Shown: positions 40,680 through 52,149 of the stretch, in pieces
Layout: every line of letters begins with the position of its first letter
Numbering within the stretch: position 1 is the first letter of the stretch
Assembly: GCA_009667805.1 (NCBI GenBank)
Contig: CM019065.1
Span: 156,851,322 to 156,915,321, forward strand
Source: Leptobrachium leishanense
Lineage: Eukaryota; Chordata; Amphibia; Anura; Megophryidae
DNA: 64,000 nucleotides
Reading direction: 5' to 3'
Notes under the pieces: model-generated
The model's input: the letters and a program-made list of their open reading frames with translations, nothing else
What the model was told of the DNA's origin: nothing
Database searches by the model: none
Made by a program: the position numbers and the translations under genes

Positions 40680-41460
40680 TTGACACCATCTTTAGTCTCC
40701 CCACTAAAAAAGGGCTCTCCTTTGTGCACTGCAACATCCGCAGCTTACTCCCTAAACTGGATGAACTATAAGCTTGGTGCTTGTCATTGTGCTCACAGAA
40801 TCATGGTTAACCCCATGATTACCAGACTCTGCCACATCAATATGCATGTTATAGAAATGACAGAGCAAAGAGATGATGGGGAATTGTTATTTATATTTAA
40901 GAGTCCATAAAGTTCACTCCTTTGCAGAATTCTAGCTCCTCTGCCACTTTTGATTTCCTTTCTGATATTATTGACATCCGTTCAGTAAACCGTTTATTGT
41001 TGGTTGATTCTATCGCCCACCGAGCACTCCCTTTCTGACATAACCCAAATCCTTAGTAAATTACTAGCTCAAATCGAAAGAAGCACTGCTGTTCCTTGGC
41101 GATTTTAATATTGATTGGCTAAATTCTAAGAACAATAAACCTTGCTCACTGTTTAAGGCATTGTAGTTAACACAATTAATCTTTTCCCTCACTCACATTA
41201 ATATAAAAATCTAAAAATGAAATGCCAGTCTGGACCTGATCAAATCCCAGCAATGCTGCTGAAAATCAGTACGTCGGCAATTGCAAAACCTGTTGCAACC
41301 CTAATTAATGAATCTTTGGCGACTGGATACATACCTAAACTCTGTAAGACCGCATGGGTGGTACCTATCTATAAAAGTGGTGCCAATACTTTGGTATCCA
41401 ACTACCGTCCAATATCCTTGCTCCCTGTTATGTCAAAAATTTTGGAATAATGTGTCTACA
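40680..41460 (+). pseudogene. Decayed LINE endonuclease/reverse transcriptase (L2/Rex1-like)
   Basis: A frame near 40715 reads CNIRSLLPKLDEL, the start of an AP-type endonuclease. The open piece 41217-41450 reads KCQSGPDQIPAMLLKISTSA then IPKLCKTAWVVPIYKSG and NYRPISLLPVMSKILE, the N-terminal reverse-transcriptase block of CR1/L2/Rex1-type LINEs. Between them the frame is riddled with stops and much of the endonuclease is deleted. It is clearly older than the CR1 and L2 copies in the window. Clade assignment is tentative. Confidence 0.65.
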
Positions 41461-42396
41461 TGCAATTATGTGAATATTGTCAATATTCAAACTACATTCA
41501 GGGTTATTCAAAGAGATTCGAAAAGTAACAGCACGTTCGGTGACTTTTCGTTCCCCGCATTTCGGGGCGATTTGGCGATTCTAGTTCGCCGACCTTGTGG
41601 TGTATTTAGCAAGCACCACAGGGTCCCCGTAGTGCAGGGAATACTCGCCGCAAACCCGCAGAACACTCACCGCAAAATCCGCCGAACACTAACCGAACAC
41701 TCACCGAAATCCACAGAAACAGCTGGATTAACCCTGCCGAACACGCCAGAGAAACCCGAATAGCTGCCGATCACAGCGCAGAGCAGCCACTGGAAAAAGC
41801 CGACATGCAGACGAACGAGTTGAAAAAAAGAGCAGTTTGCATGAAAGTTTGAAAATTAAACGCTGTTTCCAAAAAACTACTGAACGAAAATGTCTGAAAT
41901 TTACATATAAGATCCTATGAATGATAATAAAAAGATCTGCTGCAGAAAAAAGAAAAAACGATTTTAAAAAAAATGGAGAAAAGAGACTTTTTACTGCAGA
42001 ATATAATAATAAACGGTTTATTAGTTGGGATGTGCAACAATTTTTTTTAGTTTCGGCTCGTTCGGTTTTTTAAAACTTTCATTTTGGATCGTTTCGGCCG
42101 ATTTTCGTTTCGGCTCTGTTCGTTTTGGCTCGTTTTTTCATATCGACTTTCATTTCATGATATTGGAAATTTTCGGTCTTTCGGATCGTCTGTTCTCGTC
42201 ATTTCAAAGGGTCTATTTCATTTTGACTTAGACGAATGGTATTTCGGATGCAATGATATTTCGGTCGATACGGTAATTCTGCCGACTCTATCGTTTTTTA
42301 TGAAAGATCCTTTTTTTCTTATGAATATGCATTGCACAACTTTATTTAATCATATTAAAATGGTATGAAAGGAAAAAAAATGAACAAAACGATTTA
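41461..42396. other. Mixed repeat debris, including a ttttcg-type MITE relative
   Basis: Around 41510-41780 there is a GC-richer segment with short recurring ccgaacact/cgccga motifs, of unknown family. At 42027-42220 gggatgtgcaacaatttttt and repeated ttcggctcgttt resemble the end of the hAT-type MITE at 37429-38087. The ORFs here have no family support. Confidence 0.45.
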
Positions 42397-42823
42397 CCTC
42401 TACAGAATAATGCAGCATATGATTCCGCACACTGCCGGGCAGCACCTCTACAGTATAATTAATGCAGCATATGATTCCGCACAATGCAGGGCAGCACCTC
42501 TACAGTATAATTAATGCAGCATATGATTCTGCACACTGCCGGGCAGCACCTCTACAGTATAATAATGCAGCATGTGATTCTGCACACTGCCGGGCAGCAC
42601 CTCTACAGTATAATTAATGCAGCATATGAATCCTCACACTGCCGGGCAGCACCTCTACAGTATAATTAATGCAGCATATGAAACCGCACAATGTCGGGCA
42701 GCACCTCTACAGTATAATTGATGTAGCATATGATTCTGCACACTGCCGGGCAGCACCTCTACAGTATAATTAATGCAGCATATGATTCCGCACACTGCCG
42801 GGCAGCACCTCTACAGTATAATT
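42397..42823. repeat. 52-bp satellite array, about 8 copies
   Basis: Tandem units of about 52 bp containing cctctacagtataattaatg, cagcatatgattccgcacac and tgccgggcagca, with a few point differences per copy. The array is cut at 42823 by the L2 element; one further unit follows it at 47056-47095 (tgcagcatatgattccgcac, actgccaggcag). Confidence 0.93.
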
Positions 42824-43046
42824 CGCAGGGACCCACATTATAACGTTTCCTTGGTTTTTTTCTGTTTATTTATTTTTGTTTTTCTCCACCATGTGCTTTG
42901 CTAATTAGCATGTGAATCTCCTGCCCTATTGACACAGCCCATCCAGCTTCAGGTGTTTGCATTTAGGCAGTTAAAAAGTAAACAGTCCGCCCTTTATAAC
43001 ATTTAAGACCAGCTCCACTGAGCCTTGGCTCTTGTGACATCCCCAA

Positions 43047-43574
43047 GTGGCATTCTTAAGTGGACGCGCAGAGTTGATTCCTGGAGTTGAGTGGCATTCT
43101 TAAGTGGACGCGCAGAGTTGATTCCTGGAGTTGAGTGGCATTCTTAAGTGGACGCGCAGAGTTGATTCCTGGAGTTGAGTGGCATTCTTAAGTGGACGCG
43201 CAGAGTTGATTCCTGGAGTTGAGTGGCATTCTTAAGTGGACGCGCAGAGTTGATTCCTGGAGTTGAGTGGCATTCTTAAGTGGACGCGCAGAGTTGATTC
43301 CTGGAGTTGAGTGGCATTCTTAAGTGGACGCGCAGAGTTGATTCCTGGAGTTGAGTGGCATTCTTAAGTGGACGCGCAGAGTTGATTCCTGGAGTTGAGT
43401 GGCATTCTTAAGTGGACGCGCAGAGTTGATTCCTGGAGTTGAGTGGCATTCTTAAGTGGACGCGCAGAGTTGATTCCTGGAGTTGAGTGGCATTCTTAAG
43501 TGGACGCGCAGAGTTGATTCCTGGAGTTGAGTGGCATTCTTAAGTGGATGCGCAGAGTTGATTCCTGGAGTTGC
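43047..43574 (+). repeat. 44-bp monomer array in the L2 5' region, 12 copies
   Basis: Unit gtggcattcttaagtggacg + cgcagagttgattcctggag + ttga, exactly 44 bp, repeated 12 times and nearly identical; the last copy has gtggatgcgcag. It ends 60 bp before the ORF. Rodent L1 elements carry promoter monomers in the same position, so a promoter role is plausible (inference). Confidence 0.95.
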
Positions 43575-43634
43575 GGGACTGGAGGAAGGAACTGCAAGGC
43601 CCAATTTTACTCTGGGTAAACGCACGTCTATATC

Positions 43635-46600
43635 ATGCTTTCTCTCACGCTTCTGCTCTTTACTTCTACCTTTCTCCTTAAATGGAACTCTTGCCCCTCT
43701 ACCACCGACCCCTACACTATCTGCATCTCTCCCTCCCTCCTCTCGTCCCACATGATGGCCTCACATGAGCTCCTTTGTTTCCTCAGAACATGGTCTCCCT
43801 CTAACTCTCGTGCTGCCAATCACTCCCACTCCCACAAATCCCATTCCCACCTTCTCTTTCTCACCTTCCTGCTGTTACTCTATTCAGGTGACATATCCCC
43901 TAACCCTGGCCCCACAACACATCCAATACTTCCATCTCATCCTATCTCCATCGCACATAAATCACCTCCCTGCAAGCCCAGCAACCTCATTCCCATAATC
44001 CCTCAGCGCCTGTCCTCTTTCTCCTGCGCCCTCTGGAACGCTCGCTCTGTGTGCAACAAACTCACAGCAATCCATGACCTCTTCCTTTCAAACTCCTTCA
44101 ACCTCCTAGCTTTAACTGAAACCTGGCTAACTCCCTCTGACACGGCCTCCGTTGCTGCTCTCTCACATGGCGGTCTACACTTGAGCCATACCCCCAGACC
44201 GGGTGAGAGAAATGGTGGCGGGGTCGGAATCCTGCTCTCTCCCACCTGCACCTACCAGCATCTCCCTCCACCTCCATCCCTCTCCTTCTCCTCCTTCGAG
44301 ACACACTGCATCCGCCTGTTCTCTCCTCTGGCTCTCAGGGTGGCAGTCATCTACCGCCCACCGGGACCAACCTCCCAGTTCTTTGACCACTTTGCTACCT
44401 GGCTTTCTCACTTCCTGTCTTCTAATCTTCCATGCCTAATTCTCGGGGACTTCAACATTCCCATTGACGATCCTTCCGCCCCTGCTGCCTCCAAACTTCT
44501 TTCACTCACATCCTCCCTTGGACTCACACAATCCTCCCTCCTCCTTACCCACCGCGATGGTCACGCTATTGACCTTGTCTTCTCCAACCTCTGCTCCATT
44601 TCTGAGTTCAACTGTCGCCCTTTCCCCATCTCTGACCACCACCTTCTCTCTTTCAACCTATCTGGACTTCCTAAACACCCTGCTCCCCCACCCCGCACAC
44701 ACACTCGCAGAAATCTACATGCTGTGGACCCCCATCAATTCTCCAACCTACTTCACCACCTCCCTCATACCTCATCCTTCACCTGCCCTGATGCTGCCAC
44801 TAATCACTACAACACTACTCTTATCTCTGCTCTAGACACTCTTGCTCCTCTTCGACTCTGTAAGGCCCCACGCCGCCAGCTTCAGTCCTGGCACACCCTC
44901 CAGACACGCTACCTGCAAAGATGCTCCCGCACTGCAGAGCGTGCCTGGAGGAAATCCCGCTCTGAAGCTGATTTTGTTCACTTCAAGTTTATTCTCCGGT
45001 CATACACCTCTGCCCTCCACTTGGCCAAACAATCCTTCTTCTCATCTCTTATATCTACGCTGTCCTCCAACCCTAAACGGCTCTGGTCCACCTTCAACAC
45101 CCTCCTCTACCCACCTGCACCTCCCCCCACAGCTGCCTTCAGCGCTCAAGACCTGGCAGACTACTTCCTCAGTAAAACTCTAAATATCAGACGCAACATC
45201 CCAACACAAGATAGTTATCTGCCACCTCCACTCCCACAGGTCCCCTCTGCCACCCTCTGCCGCTTCCTCCCAGCCACTGAGGAGGAAGTCAATTCCTTAT
45301 TGTCCTCCTCACATCTCACCACGTGCCCGCTCGACCCCATTCCCTCACATCTAATTCCTCCCCTCTCCTCCTCCCTCACCCCTGCTCTCACACACATCTT
45401 CAACCTATCTCTCTCCACTGGCTCCTTTCCATCCGCCTTCAAACACGCGCTAGTTACCCCTTTACTAAAGAAACCATCCCTAGATCCCAACTCTCCATCC
45501 AACTACCGCCCTGTATCCCTGCTTCCCTTCACATCAAAGCTCTTAGAAAAACTAGTCTTCAACCGCCTCTCCCTCTTCCTGTCCTCCAATTCCCTACTTG
45601 ACCCCCTGCAATCTGGCTTCCGTCCCCTACACTCAACTGAAACTGCCCTCACCAAAGTCACCAACGACCTCCTAACTGCTAAAAAACACGGCCACTATTC
45701 TATTCTCATCCTGCTTGACCTCTCGGCTGCTTTTGACACTGTTGACCACCCCCTCCTTCTACAGACCCTCAACTCTCTGGGTCTCGGTGACACTGCACTC
45801 GCTTGGGTCGAATCCTATTTATCCAACAGGTCCTTCTGTGTGTCCTTTGCTGGTAACTCCTCCTCCTCATTGCCTCTATCTGTTGGTGTACCTCAAGGCT
45901 CTGTCCTTGGTCCTCTGCTCTTTTCCATCTACACCTCCTCCCTGGGCAAAATCATCAACAGCTTTGGCTTCAATTACCACCTCTACGCTGATGACACTCA
46001 GATCTACCTCTCTACCCCTGATCTCTCTCCCCCTGTCCTTTCAAAAGTCAGTGACTGTTTATCTGGCATCTCCTCCTGGATGGCCTCCCACCACCTAAAG
46101 ATCAACATGTCGAAGACCGAACTCCTACTTATTCCTCCCTCCAATGCCTCCCCACCTCCTGACTTCTCTATCACGGTGGAGGGTATAACCATTTCCCCAT
46201 CAAACAAAGTTCGCTGTCTTGGAGTTACACTTGACTCTGCTCTTTCCTTCATCCCCCACATCAAGTCTCTTTCCTCCTCCTCCCGATACCAACTGCGTAA
46301 TATTTCCAGAATTCGGCCATTTCTTACCGCTGTCGCCACAAAACAACTCATACACGCCCTGGTAATCTCCCGACTCGACTATTGCAATAATCTCTTATCT
46401 GGCCTCCCTCTGTCCCGCCTCTCCCCCCTACAATCCATCCTGAACGCCTCCGCCAGACTAATTCACCTCACCCGCCGCTCTGTCTCTGCCACTCCCCTCT
46501 GCGAGTCCCTTCACTGGCTCCCCATCCACTGCAGAATTAAGTTCAAAATCCTTATCCTTACCTACAAAACCCTCACTAACTCAGCTCCCCACTACCTGTC

Positions 46601-46832
46601 CTCACTAATCACCAAATACACCCCAGCCCGCTCCCTAAGGTCAAACAGTGACCTGCGCCTAGCTTCTCACCGCATCACCTCTTCCCATGATAGACTGCAG
46701 GATTTCTCACGCGCAGCCCCCACTCTCTGGAACGCTCTCCCTCGTACTGTCAGACTTTCCCCTAACTTCTCTTCCTTCAAACGCTCCCTTAAAACGTTCC
46801 TATTTAGGGAAGCCTACCACCCAACTCACTGA
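43635..46832 (+). CDS. L2 ORF: 2A-like leader, AP endonuclease, reverse transcriptase
   Basis: 1065 uninterrupted codons. Start could be Met 1 or Met 40/41 (43752/43755). A hydrophobic stretch [12 protein letters not shown] precedes GDISPNPGP (residues 85-93, 43887-43913), a 2A-like motif. The AP-type endonuclease follows: [43 protein letters not shown] (271-274 for GDFN) and [10 protein letters not shown]. The reverse transcriptase has [49 protein letters not shown] and catalytic YADD at residues 784-787. The C-terminal region has [13 protein letters not shown] and [17 protein letters not shown], typical of L2. All catalytic residues I can check are present. The protein nicks target DNA and reverse-transcribes element RNA. 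Potentially active. Confidence 0.95.
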   Translation: MLSLTLLLFTSTFLLKWNSCPSTTDPYTICISPSLLSSHMMASHELLCFLRTWSPSNSRAANHSHSHKSHSHLLFLTFLLLLYSGDISPNPGPTTHPILPSHPISIAHKSPPCKPSNLIPIIPQRLSSFSCALWNARSVCNKLTAIHDLFLSNSFNLLALTETWLTPSDTASVAALSHGGLHLSHTPRPGERNGGGVGILLSPTCTYQHLPPPPSLSFSSFETHCIRLFSPLALRVAVIYRPPGPTSQFFDHFATWLSHFLSSNLPCLILGDFNIPIDDPSAPAASKLLSLTSSLGLTQSSLLLTHRDGHAIDLVFSNLCSISEFNCRPFPISDHHLLSFNLSGLPKHPAPPPRTHTRRNLHAVDPHQFSNLLHHLPHTSSFTCPDAATNHYNTTLISALDTLAPLRLCKAPRRQLQSWHTLQTRYLQRCSRTAERAWRKSRSEADFVHFKFILRSYTSALHLAKQSFFSSLISTLSSNPKRLWSTFNTLLYPPAPPPTAAFSAQDLADYFLSKTLNIRRNIPTQDSYLPPPLPQVPSATLCRFLPATEEEVNSLLSSSHLTTCPLDPIPSHLIPPLSSSLTPALTHIFNLSLSTGSFPSAFKHALVTPLLKKPSLDPNSPSNYRPVSLLPFTSKLLEKLVFNRLSLFLSSNSLLDPLQSGFRPLHSTETALTKVTNDLLTAKKHGHYSILILLDLSAAFDTVDHPLLLQTLNSLGLGDTALAWVESYLSNRSFCVSFAGNSSSSLPLSVGVPQGSVLGPLLFSIYTSSLGKIINSFGFNYHLYADDTQIYLSTPDLSPPVLSKVSDCLSGISSWMASHHLKINMSKTELLLIPPSNASPPPDFSITVEGITISPSNKVRCLGVTLDSALSFIPHIKSLSSSSRYQLRNISRIRPFLTAVATKQLIHALVISRLDYCNNLLSGLPLSRLSPLQSILNASARLIHLTRRSVSATPLCESLHWLPIHCRIKFKILILTYKTLTNSAPHYLSSLITKYTPARSLRSNSDLRLASHRITSSHDRLQDFSRAAPTLWNALPRTVRLSPNFSSFKRSLKTFLFREAYHPTH

Positions 46833-47055
46833 CGCAATCATCAATCACTCTCACCTTACAGTCCTCTCCTCCTGTTTCCAACCCTAACCCTCCCAGATTG
46901 TGAGTTCCTACGGGAATAGGGCCCTCATCTCCTCCTGTACTGTTTGTCAAATGTTGTTCAATGTATTGTAACCCTGTCTATACTGTGTTTATTGTACAGC
47001 GCTGCGGAATATGCTGGCGCTTTATAAATAAAGAATAATAATAATAATAATAATT

Positions 47056-47110
47056 ACTGCAGCATATGATTCCGCACACTGCCAGGCAGACACACCTCTA
47101 ATCAACACTG
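47056..47110. repeat. Residual unit of the 52-bp satellite
   Basis: The sequence actgcagcatatgattccgc followed by acactgccaggcag matches the 52-bp unit at 42397-42823, showing that the L2 element landed inside the array. Sequence beyond about 47110 leaves the array. Confidence 0.85.
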
Positions 47111-48303
47111 ACTGTAACATTTCAAGTTGGTGGGGCACCAGACTGGAAGCATGAATGTTTTTAATCATTAATAGGAATAAGTCTATATGATACTACCACA
47201 TTCAAAAATATGTGAATGATCCAATGTATGGGGAATAAACCATAAAGACGAATTCCTATTAAGCAGTCAAATAAAATGGCCACTTTGTTGCTGAATTCAA
47301 TAATTACAAGTGTAATCTAGAATTTAGTCACAAGATGTATACATAACACAATATTCAATATAAAAAAAATCTAAAAGTAAAAAAAAAGTAATTTTAATTT
47401 AAAGAGAACTAACTGAACCCTAATACTATCCATTTGCTAGCTAGTAAGGCAAATGTTTCTGTGCATTCTCTGTCATTAGGGGGTTAAGGCCAGCATCTGC
47501 TGTGTGAAGCAGATAAGCTCTACAATGAAGCCTCAAATGCTAGCTTTACCCAGGTTTGTTTGAAGTCGTCAGAGTTCAAATTGCAAGCAGCAGGGAGCTT
47601 AAACCTTTGCCTAGCAACAAATAAGGAGAGAAAGACACTGCTTAAAGGGACATAGCACATTTTATCAATCAGACACATGGTAAATGACAAAAAAAACAAT
47701 AAAAAAAATTATATAGTTTACATTTTTTATTATTGCAAAAAGAAATGGTAGGACGCAGCCCCATCCACATTATGGGTGCGCCTCCACTGCCTCTAATAAA
47801 CTACTGAGTTATTTATGGATGTTGTTGAGAATGTAACAGATTATTTCCAGATTTCATTTGTGAATAGAGAAATGCATTGTAAAAGAAAATGCTAGTATTA
47901 TTACCATTATTGATATTAGTTCTTCTTATATGATCAATATCTATGCACAGATGAGGCTGCTGAAGAGTGCATATTTTATATATTGACTTTCCAAAACAAG
48001 TAGCATAAAGAACATGCTTGCAACAAATGATATAAGATTCAAATCTAAAAAAAATAGTTCCATTCAAGACAAAGATTAATGTTTTGCAAATTGTGTGGTA
48101 TTATAAACATTGCATGCAATGCATGTCTTGCATTATAAGCAATTAATATGTCAAGTTTATGCTTGGAGGTAATTAGCAATAAGATTTACGACATTACCTG
48201 TACATTAAACTAAGTTAAATTGAAGAAACGTTTAACAGATGTTGCTGTGAGGAACAGTTGCTGTATGTATTGGTGAATTTAGTAAGCTGGCATGAAAAGC
48301 AAA
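47111..48303. other. Receptor 2 downstream region, nothing recognised
   Basis: AT-rich sequence with no supported gene or named repeat. The short ORF at 47813-48067 lacks family similarity. It would contain the receptor's 3' UTR. Confidence 0.5.
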
Positions 48304-49242
48304 CTATTTGTTAATAAATGTCTTCAGTCTTCTGAACAAAGCATCCTTCATGTCTTTATTCCTTAGACTGTATATTAAAGGATTTAGGGTTGGAGTCACT
48401 GCTAGATAAAGCACAGAGAATATCTTGTTAATAATTCCAAAGCCTGCTGATAATGGCATCATATACACAAAGAAGAGCGTACCATAAAAGATAACAATGA
48501 TTGTTATGTGTGATGTGCATGTAGAGAATGCTTTTTTCCTACTGTCCCTGGTTACATTTAAAATATTAAGAAGTATCTGAGCATATGACAGAATAATACA
48601 CAGGAAAGGGCAAAATCCCATGATGAAGGTCTCTAAATATACCATAATTAGAAATGTTGCAGTATCCCCGCAAGATATCATTAACATTGGTTTAATGTCA
48701 CAAAATAGCTGATCTATAAATTTGGGACCACAAAAAGTTATTTGTGTTGCCACAACAGTAATAAAAAGAGAATTGCAGTATCCAAGGGTCCAGCTAAAGA
48801 TCAGAAGCAGGACACAATTTTTCCTCTTCATAACCAGAGGATAGTGTAATGATCTGCAAATCGCAACATAACGATCATATGCCATCACAGTTAGCAGTAA
48901 AATCTCTGTACAGGCCATTGATGTGAAAAAGTAGAACTGCGTAAAGCAAGCCACGAGGGATATCCTATTATGCCCTGTAAAAAAAATATCTAGCAGTTTT
49001 GGAATGGTAACTGAGGTATAAGATATGTCCACAAAGGACAGGTTACCTAGAAAAAAATACATGGGGATTTGTAGATGAGGATCCATGTAGATGACAATGA
49101 GAATCAGCATGTTCCACATGAGACATATCAGGTAAAGGATAAGAAATATGACAAAGAATGGTATCTGTTTTCCACCACTATTACCAGCAAATGCTAGGAT
49201 ATAAAAGTCTGTATAATGTGTGTGGTTGTCCATGAAATTCAC
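48304..49242 (-). CDS. Olfactory receptor 2 (seven-transmembrane GPCR), intact
   Basis: An uninterrupted single-exon ORF of 312 codons. The start may be Met 4 (49233), because MDNHTHYTDFYI then aligns with the first residues of receptor 1. Motifs: glycosylation site NHT (6-8), PMYFFLGNLSFVDISY (60-75), conserved Cys 99, MAYDRYVAIC (120-129), loop 2 cysteines 171, 181 and 191, KAFSTCTSHI (237-246), and PTLNPLIYSLRNKDMKDAL (284-302). These mark a complete vertebrate odorant receptor, expected on olfactory cilia and G-protein coupled; the ligand is unknown. It is the closest relative of receptor 1 in the window, but clearly diverged. The upstream block at 49563-49880 is shared with receptor 1. 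No lesion is visible. Confidence 0.95.
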   Translation of the reverse strand: MNFMDNHTHYTDFYILAFAGNSGGKQIPFFVIFLILYLICLMWNMLILIVIYMDPHLQIPMYFFLGNLSFVDISYTSVTIPKLLDIFFTGHNRISLVACFTQFYFFTSMACTEILLLTVMAYDRYVAICRSLHYPLVMKRKNCVLLLIFSWTLGYCNSLFITVVATQITFCGPKFIDQLFCDIKPMLMISCGDTATFLIMVYLETFIMGFCPFLCIILSYAQILLNILNVTRDSRKKAFSTCTSHITIIVIFYGTLFFVYMMPLSAGFGIINKIFSVLYLAVTPTLNPLIYSLRNKDMKDALFRRLKTFINK

Positions 49243-49562
49243 TAGTTGTCCAAAATTCTATGAAAAATAAGAAAAAGAACACACCAGTGTATGTTAAAGA
49301 TCAAATGGAAAAAAACACATTTTCCTGTGGAGCTACATCTTTTTTATTCGAAACAACAGCATTATGAATAAAAGAAAATTGGTATTAGTGTTGAGCACAT
49401 AAGCGCCCTATTTTTTTTACCTCAAAATGTTTTATATAAGTTATGTTGCTATCTTCCACAAAAATAAATATCTACTTCAAAAATACAATAAAACAAAATA
49501 GATTTTCACATTAGAAAAGCCCGTCTGAATGCATTTACCCAAAATGTTTTTTATATACAACT

Positions 49563-49880
49563 TAACCTCTTCACTACAAATGAATTTCCAAAAACTCAGC
49601 GAGGAACCAGTGGTTTTTTGAAAAAGCATTTTAAATAATTATACAGTAAGAAATATTTGGTAAAATCCCCAAATTTGTAATTATTACTGTAATAATTTAT
49701 TTGGCATGCAAATGTACTACTACTGGCCAAATGGAGTTACAGCAGGTAGAACTGCAGCTCGTGGCTCCATGCATCGGCTGGGGGAAGCCCAATAAAGCCA
49801 ATTTTAAACAGTTTTAGCACCTTGAGCATTATGCCCACAGGCCTAAAACTTTGGAGGCACTATCTGGAGCCCAAAAGCAA
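49563..49880 (-). repeat. Receptor-upstream homologous block, copy 2
   Basis: Diverged homologue of 3537-3885 in the same orientation relative to its receptor, beginning about 320 bp upstream of the receptor 2 ATG. Shared phrases include cctcttcact, tttggtaa, ttactgtaata, ggccaaa, gaactgcag and aattttaaacagttttag. It may hold promoter or 5' exon sequence; no TATA box or splice sites can be assigned by eye. Confidence 0.55.
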
Positions 49881-50097
49881 ACAAACTCAACCTTTCTCAA
49901 AGAAAGGTACCACTAGAGTGCCAGTGGGGTAAGCTGAATAAAACATAACATTTATTGGTATTCAAATAAACATAACTGACTACTGCACAGTGCACTAATC
50001 TCAACATACATTCAATAAAAATCCAACAGCTCTATGGGGAGATATATTCAAAACAATTGTATCTCTGTCATAATTGGCTTTCATAGCTTAATTGGTC

Positions 50098-50322
50098 ATA
50101 TAGATGGTTATAAACTAGCAATTACTGGCTAAGCCAAAAATGCATATTTACTGCATCGTCAATTATTGCTGATTTACTCATGACTCTTACTGTATAAATA
50201 TAAAATAAAAACAATAATATTGTGTGCAATAAAAGTAACATGACTAGGATTATGCTCATTGTTTAAATTGCACCCATACGCTGCATATAACTCTTTAGTT
50301 GTTAGTTTATAACCATCTATAT
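50098..50322. repeat. Short MITE-like inverted repeat pair
   Basis: A perfect 20-bp arm at 50098-50117 (atatagatggttataaacta) is inverted at 50303-50322. Complementarity continues imperfectly inwards for about 6 bp. The 185-bp interior is AT-rich and non-coding. Target duplication unclear. Consistent with a very short nonautonomous DNA element. Confidence 0.5.
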
Positions 50323-50715
50323 TATCAATTATGCTATGTAATATGAGTCATCCAAATATTCCAAAGCAATCTAATATCGAACCGGTGAAATATTTTTGGA
50401 TCAGTCCAAATGTACACTTTGTGAATCCAAAATATTTGCAAATCTAAAATACTGGGTTCACAAATGTCTGAATTCAAATGAATATTTTTGTGCTTTGCAG
50501 ATGCCTAGTTTCTTCCAGCCAGATTAATAAATTCTCATGGCAACACATTAAATAGAGAGAATTTTTTCCTCATTATTTGTGGGTTTCCTCAGTTGGTTGA
50601 GGAAGTCTACAGAAAATAAAGGTAGAATGTGTTTCGCTTTGATCCAAATAATATTAATAATACAGAAAGTAAGTAGAAATGTGAGGTTATGGTCTAATGA
50701 ATAATTGTAAGACTC
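50323..50715. other. AT-rich sequence between MITE-like repeats, nothing recognised
   Basis: About 390 bases with no gene or named repeat. The 73-codon minus-strand ORF near 50548-50769 runs into the next repeat and has no family support. Confidence 0.45.
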
Positions 50716-50718
50716 CCT

Positions 50719-51435
50719 GGGCTCTATTACATTCTTCGTGCAAAAACGTGCGCGTGCGCGAAAACGCATTAATGCGAGGGGAAAAACCCTTTGTGCTGAA
50801 TGTCAAATTATGACGTTCACGCACAAAATGTGCATTAACGTCTAACGCGAGTTACCCTGCGCGAGCAAAAGTTTGTGCGCACATCCCATACTTAACATTG
50901 TGAGCGCAAATGCGTTCGTGCGCTGGTACGCGGCTGGTATTGCAATCGATGCTCAACTTTTTTGCACACATAATTTTAACATCTTTAAAAAGCTGGTGGT
51001 AACTGCGAATCTGAACGTTATGGCCGAAACGAAATACACCAGCATGAAAAAAAATGCAGCACAGTATACTGTAGTTACACATTCTACACATACCCATACA
51101 ATAAAATTGAGTGGTTGTGCGTATTTTTTTTATTGCTCCAGCATATATACTCAGATTGATTTTGGCAGGTGCAAAAACTGAACGGGAGACAATTGTGGTT
51201 CTTAATTCTGATTGTCTGAATCACGTGAAAAAACAGTCTGCCCACCGATTTCTGCGCGCAGCATTAACTTGCGCTTGTTTTTGCGCGTATTTTACGCGCA
51301 ATCTTTTCGGACGGATGAAAAAATGTGCTCGGATCGTAATACCAGCGATAATTTACGCGCGTTGACGTTTAACGCTGCGCGCAAAAAAATTGGCGCTGCA
51401 CGTACGAATTTGCGCGGAGAATGAAAAAAGAGCCC
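50719..51435. mobile_element. GC-patterned MITE with gggctc ends
   Basis: Starts gggctctattacattcttcg and ends cggagaatgaaaaaagagccc, imperfect inverted repeats, with cct on both outer sides (50716-50718 and 51436-51438). Both subterminal regions are packed with gcgc/aacg motifs, as at 1-77. No transposase. A 3-bp duplication would fit Harbinger-like elements, but three bases may be chance. Confidence 0.6.
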
Positions 51436-51625
51436 CCTTTCTTTTGCTAGATTTTGCTGGATTTGAATAGCTAATATCTACTATGATTGATTTCACAATT
51501 ATTTTAGAGAAGGGGAAGGAGGAGGCTGAAACTCAATATTTACCTGATGATATTAACTATTTGTTTTTCGGCTTTGAAAATTGAAAATGAAAGAACACAG
51601 GTTCTGAGAGCTAAATATATATATA

Positions 51626-52147
51626 CCCTGTTTCCCCTAAAATAAGACCTACTCCGAAAATAAGACCTAGTATTATTTTTGTTAATTGCTGAAGTATAAG
51701 ACCTACCCCGAAAATAAGACCTAGTTGGATTCCCTGGGCTGATGGTGATATAAAGGGCAACTTGAAGAGTCACAGTAGAGAATCAGCGATGCCGGCGCCA
51801 GAGGAAGTGAGGCGGCAGTGGAGGGAGCAGAGCCGCATTAGCTGATGCTTCCTCTAGCGCCGGCTCCTGTCACAGGCAGAGTGATACCAGATTTACACCG
51901 CCTGTGAAGAATCAATAGTGAAAACGCAGTTTGCTCATTCTGGCCAGCGATTGGTTACCAAATTGCTATGGAAAAGGTACGGCACCCCTGATGCTTTGAT
52001 CACCCTATTTTTAACTTTGCCACTCACTCCTGTCTTGCAAATCTTCCACTGGTATTAAAAAATTAAGACCTATCCTGAAAATAAGACCTAGTGTGTTCTT
52101 TTGGGTCCAAAAAAATATAAGACAGTGTCTTTTTCGGGGAAACACGG
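51626..52147. mobile_element. Mariner-like MITE with TA duplication
   Basis: Ends ccctgtttcccctaaaataa (51626) and ttttcggggaaacacgg (to 52147), with TA directly outside on both sides (51624-51625 and 52148-52149). The phrase gaaaataagacctag recurs several times near both ends. No ORF. TA duplication and length suggest a nonautonomous Tc1/mariner relative. Confidence 0.7.
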
Positions 52148-52149
52148 TA

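Larger units (their letters stand above)
42824..47052 (+). mobile_element. L2-clade LINE, apparently full length and intact
   Basis: Bounded by satellite sequence on both sides (tacagtataatt before 42824; attactgcagcatatg after about 47053). It has a 5' region with twelve 44-bp repeats, a single 1065-codon ORF, and the 3' end ggcgctttataaataaag followed by (TAA)n. No frameshift or stop is visible. A short ataatt-like duplication may flank it, but the TAA tail blurs the right edge. Confidence 0.9.

Noticed and set aside
42397..43574. CRISPR-like regular repeats (52-bp and 44-bp units)
   Set aside because: The units are contiguous tandem repeats without unique spacers, in a vertebrate genome, one of them inside an L2 element.
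43452..46351. Several ORFs of 70-130 codons in other frames of the L2 gene
   Set aside because: They are shadows of the 1065-codon L2 ORF, whose motifs are clear.
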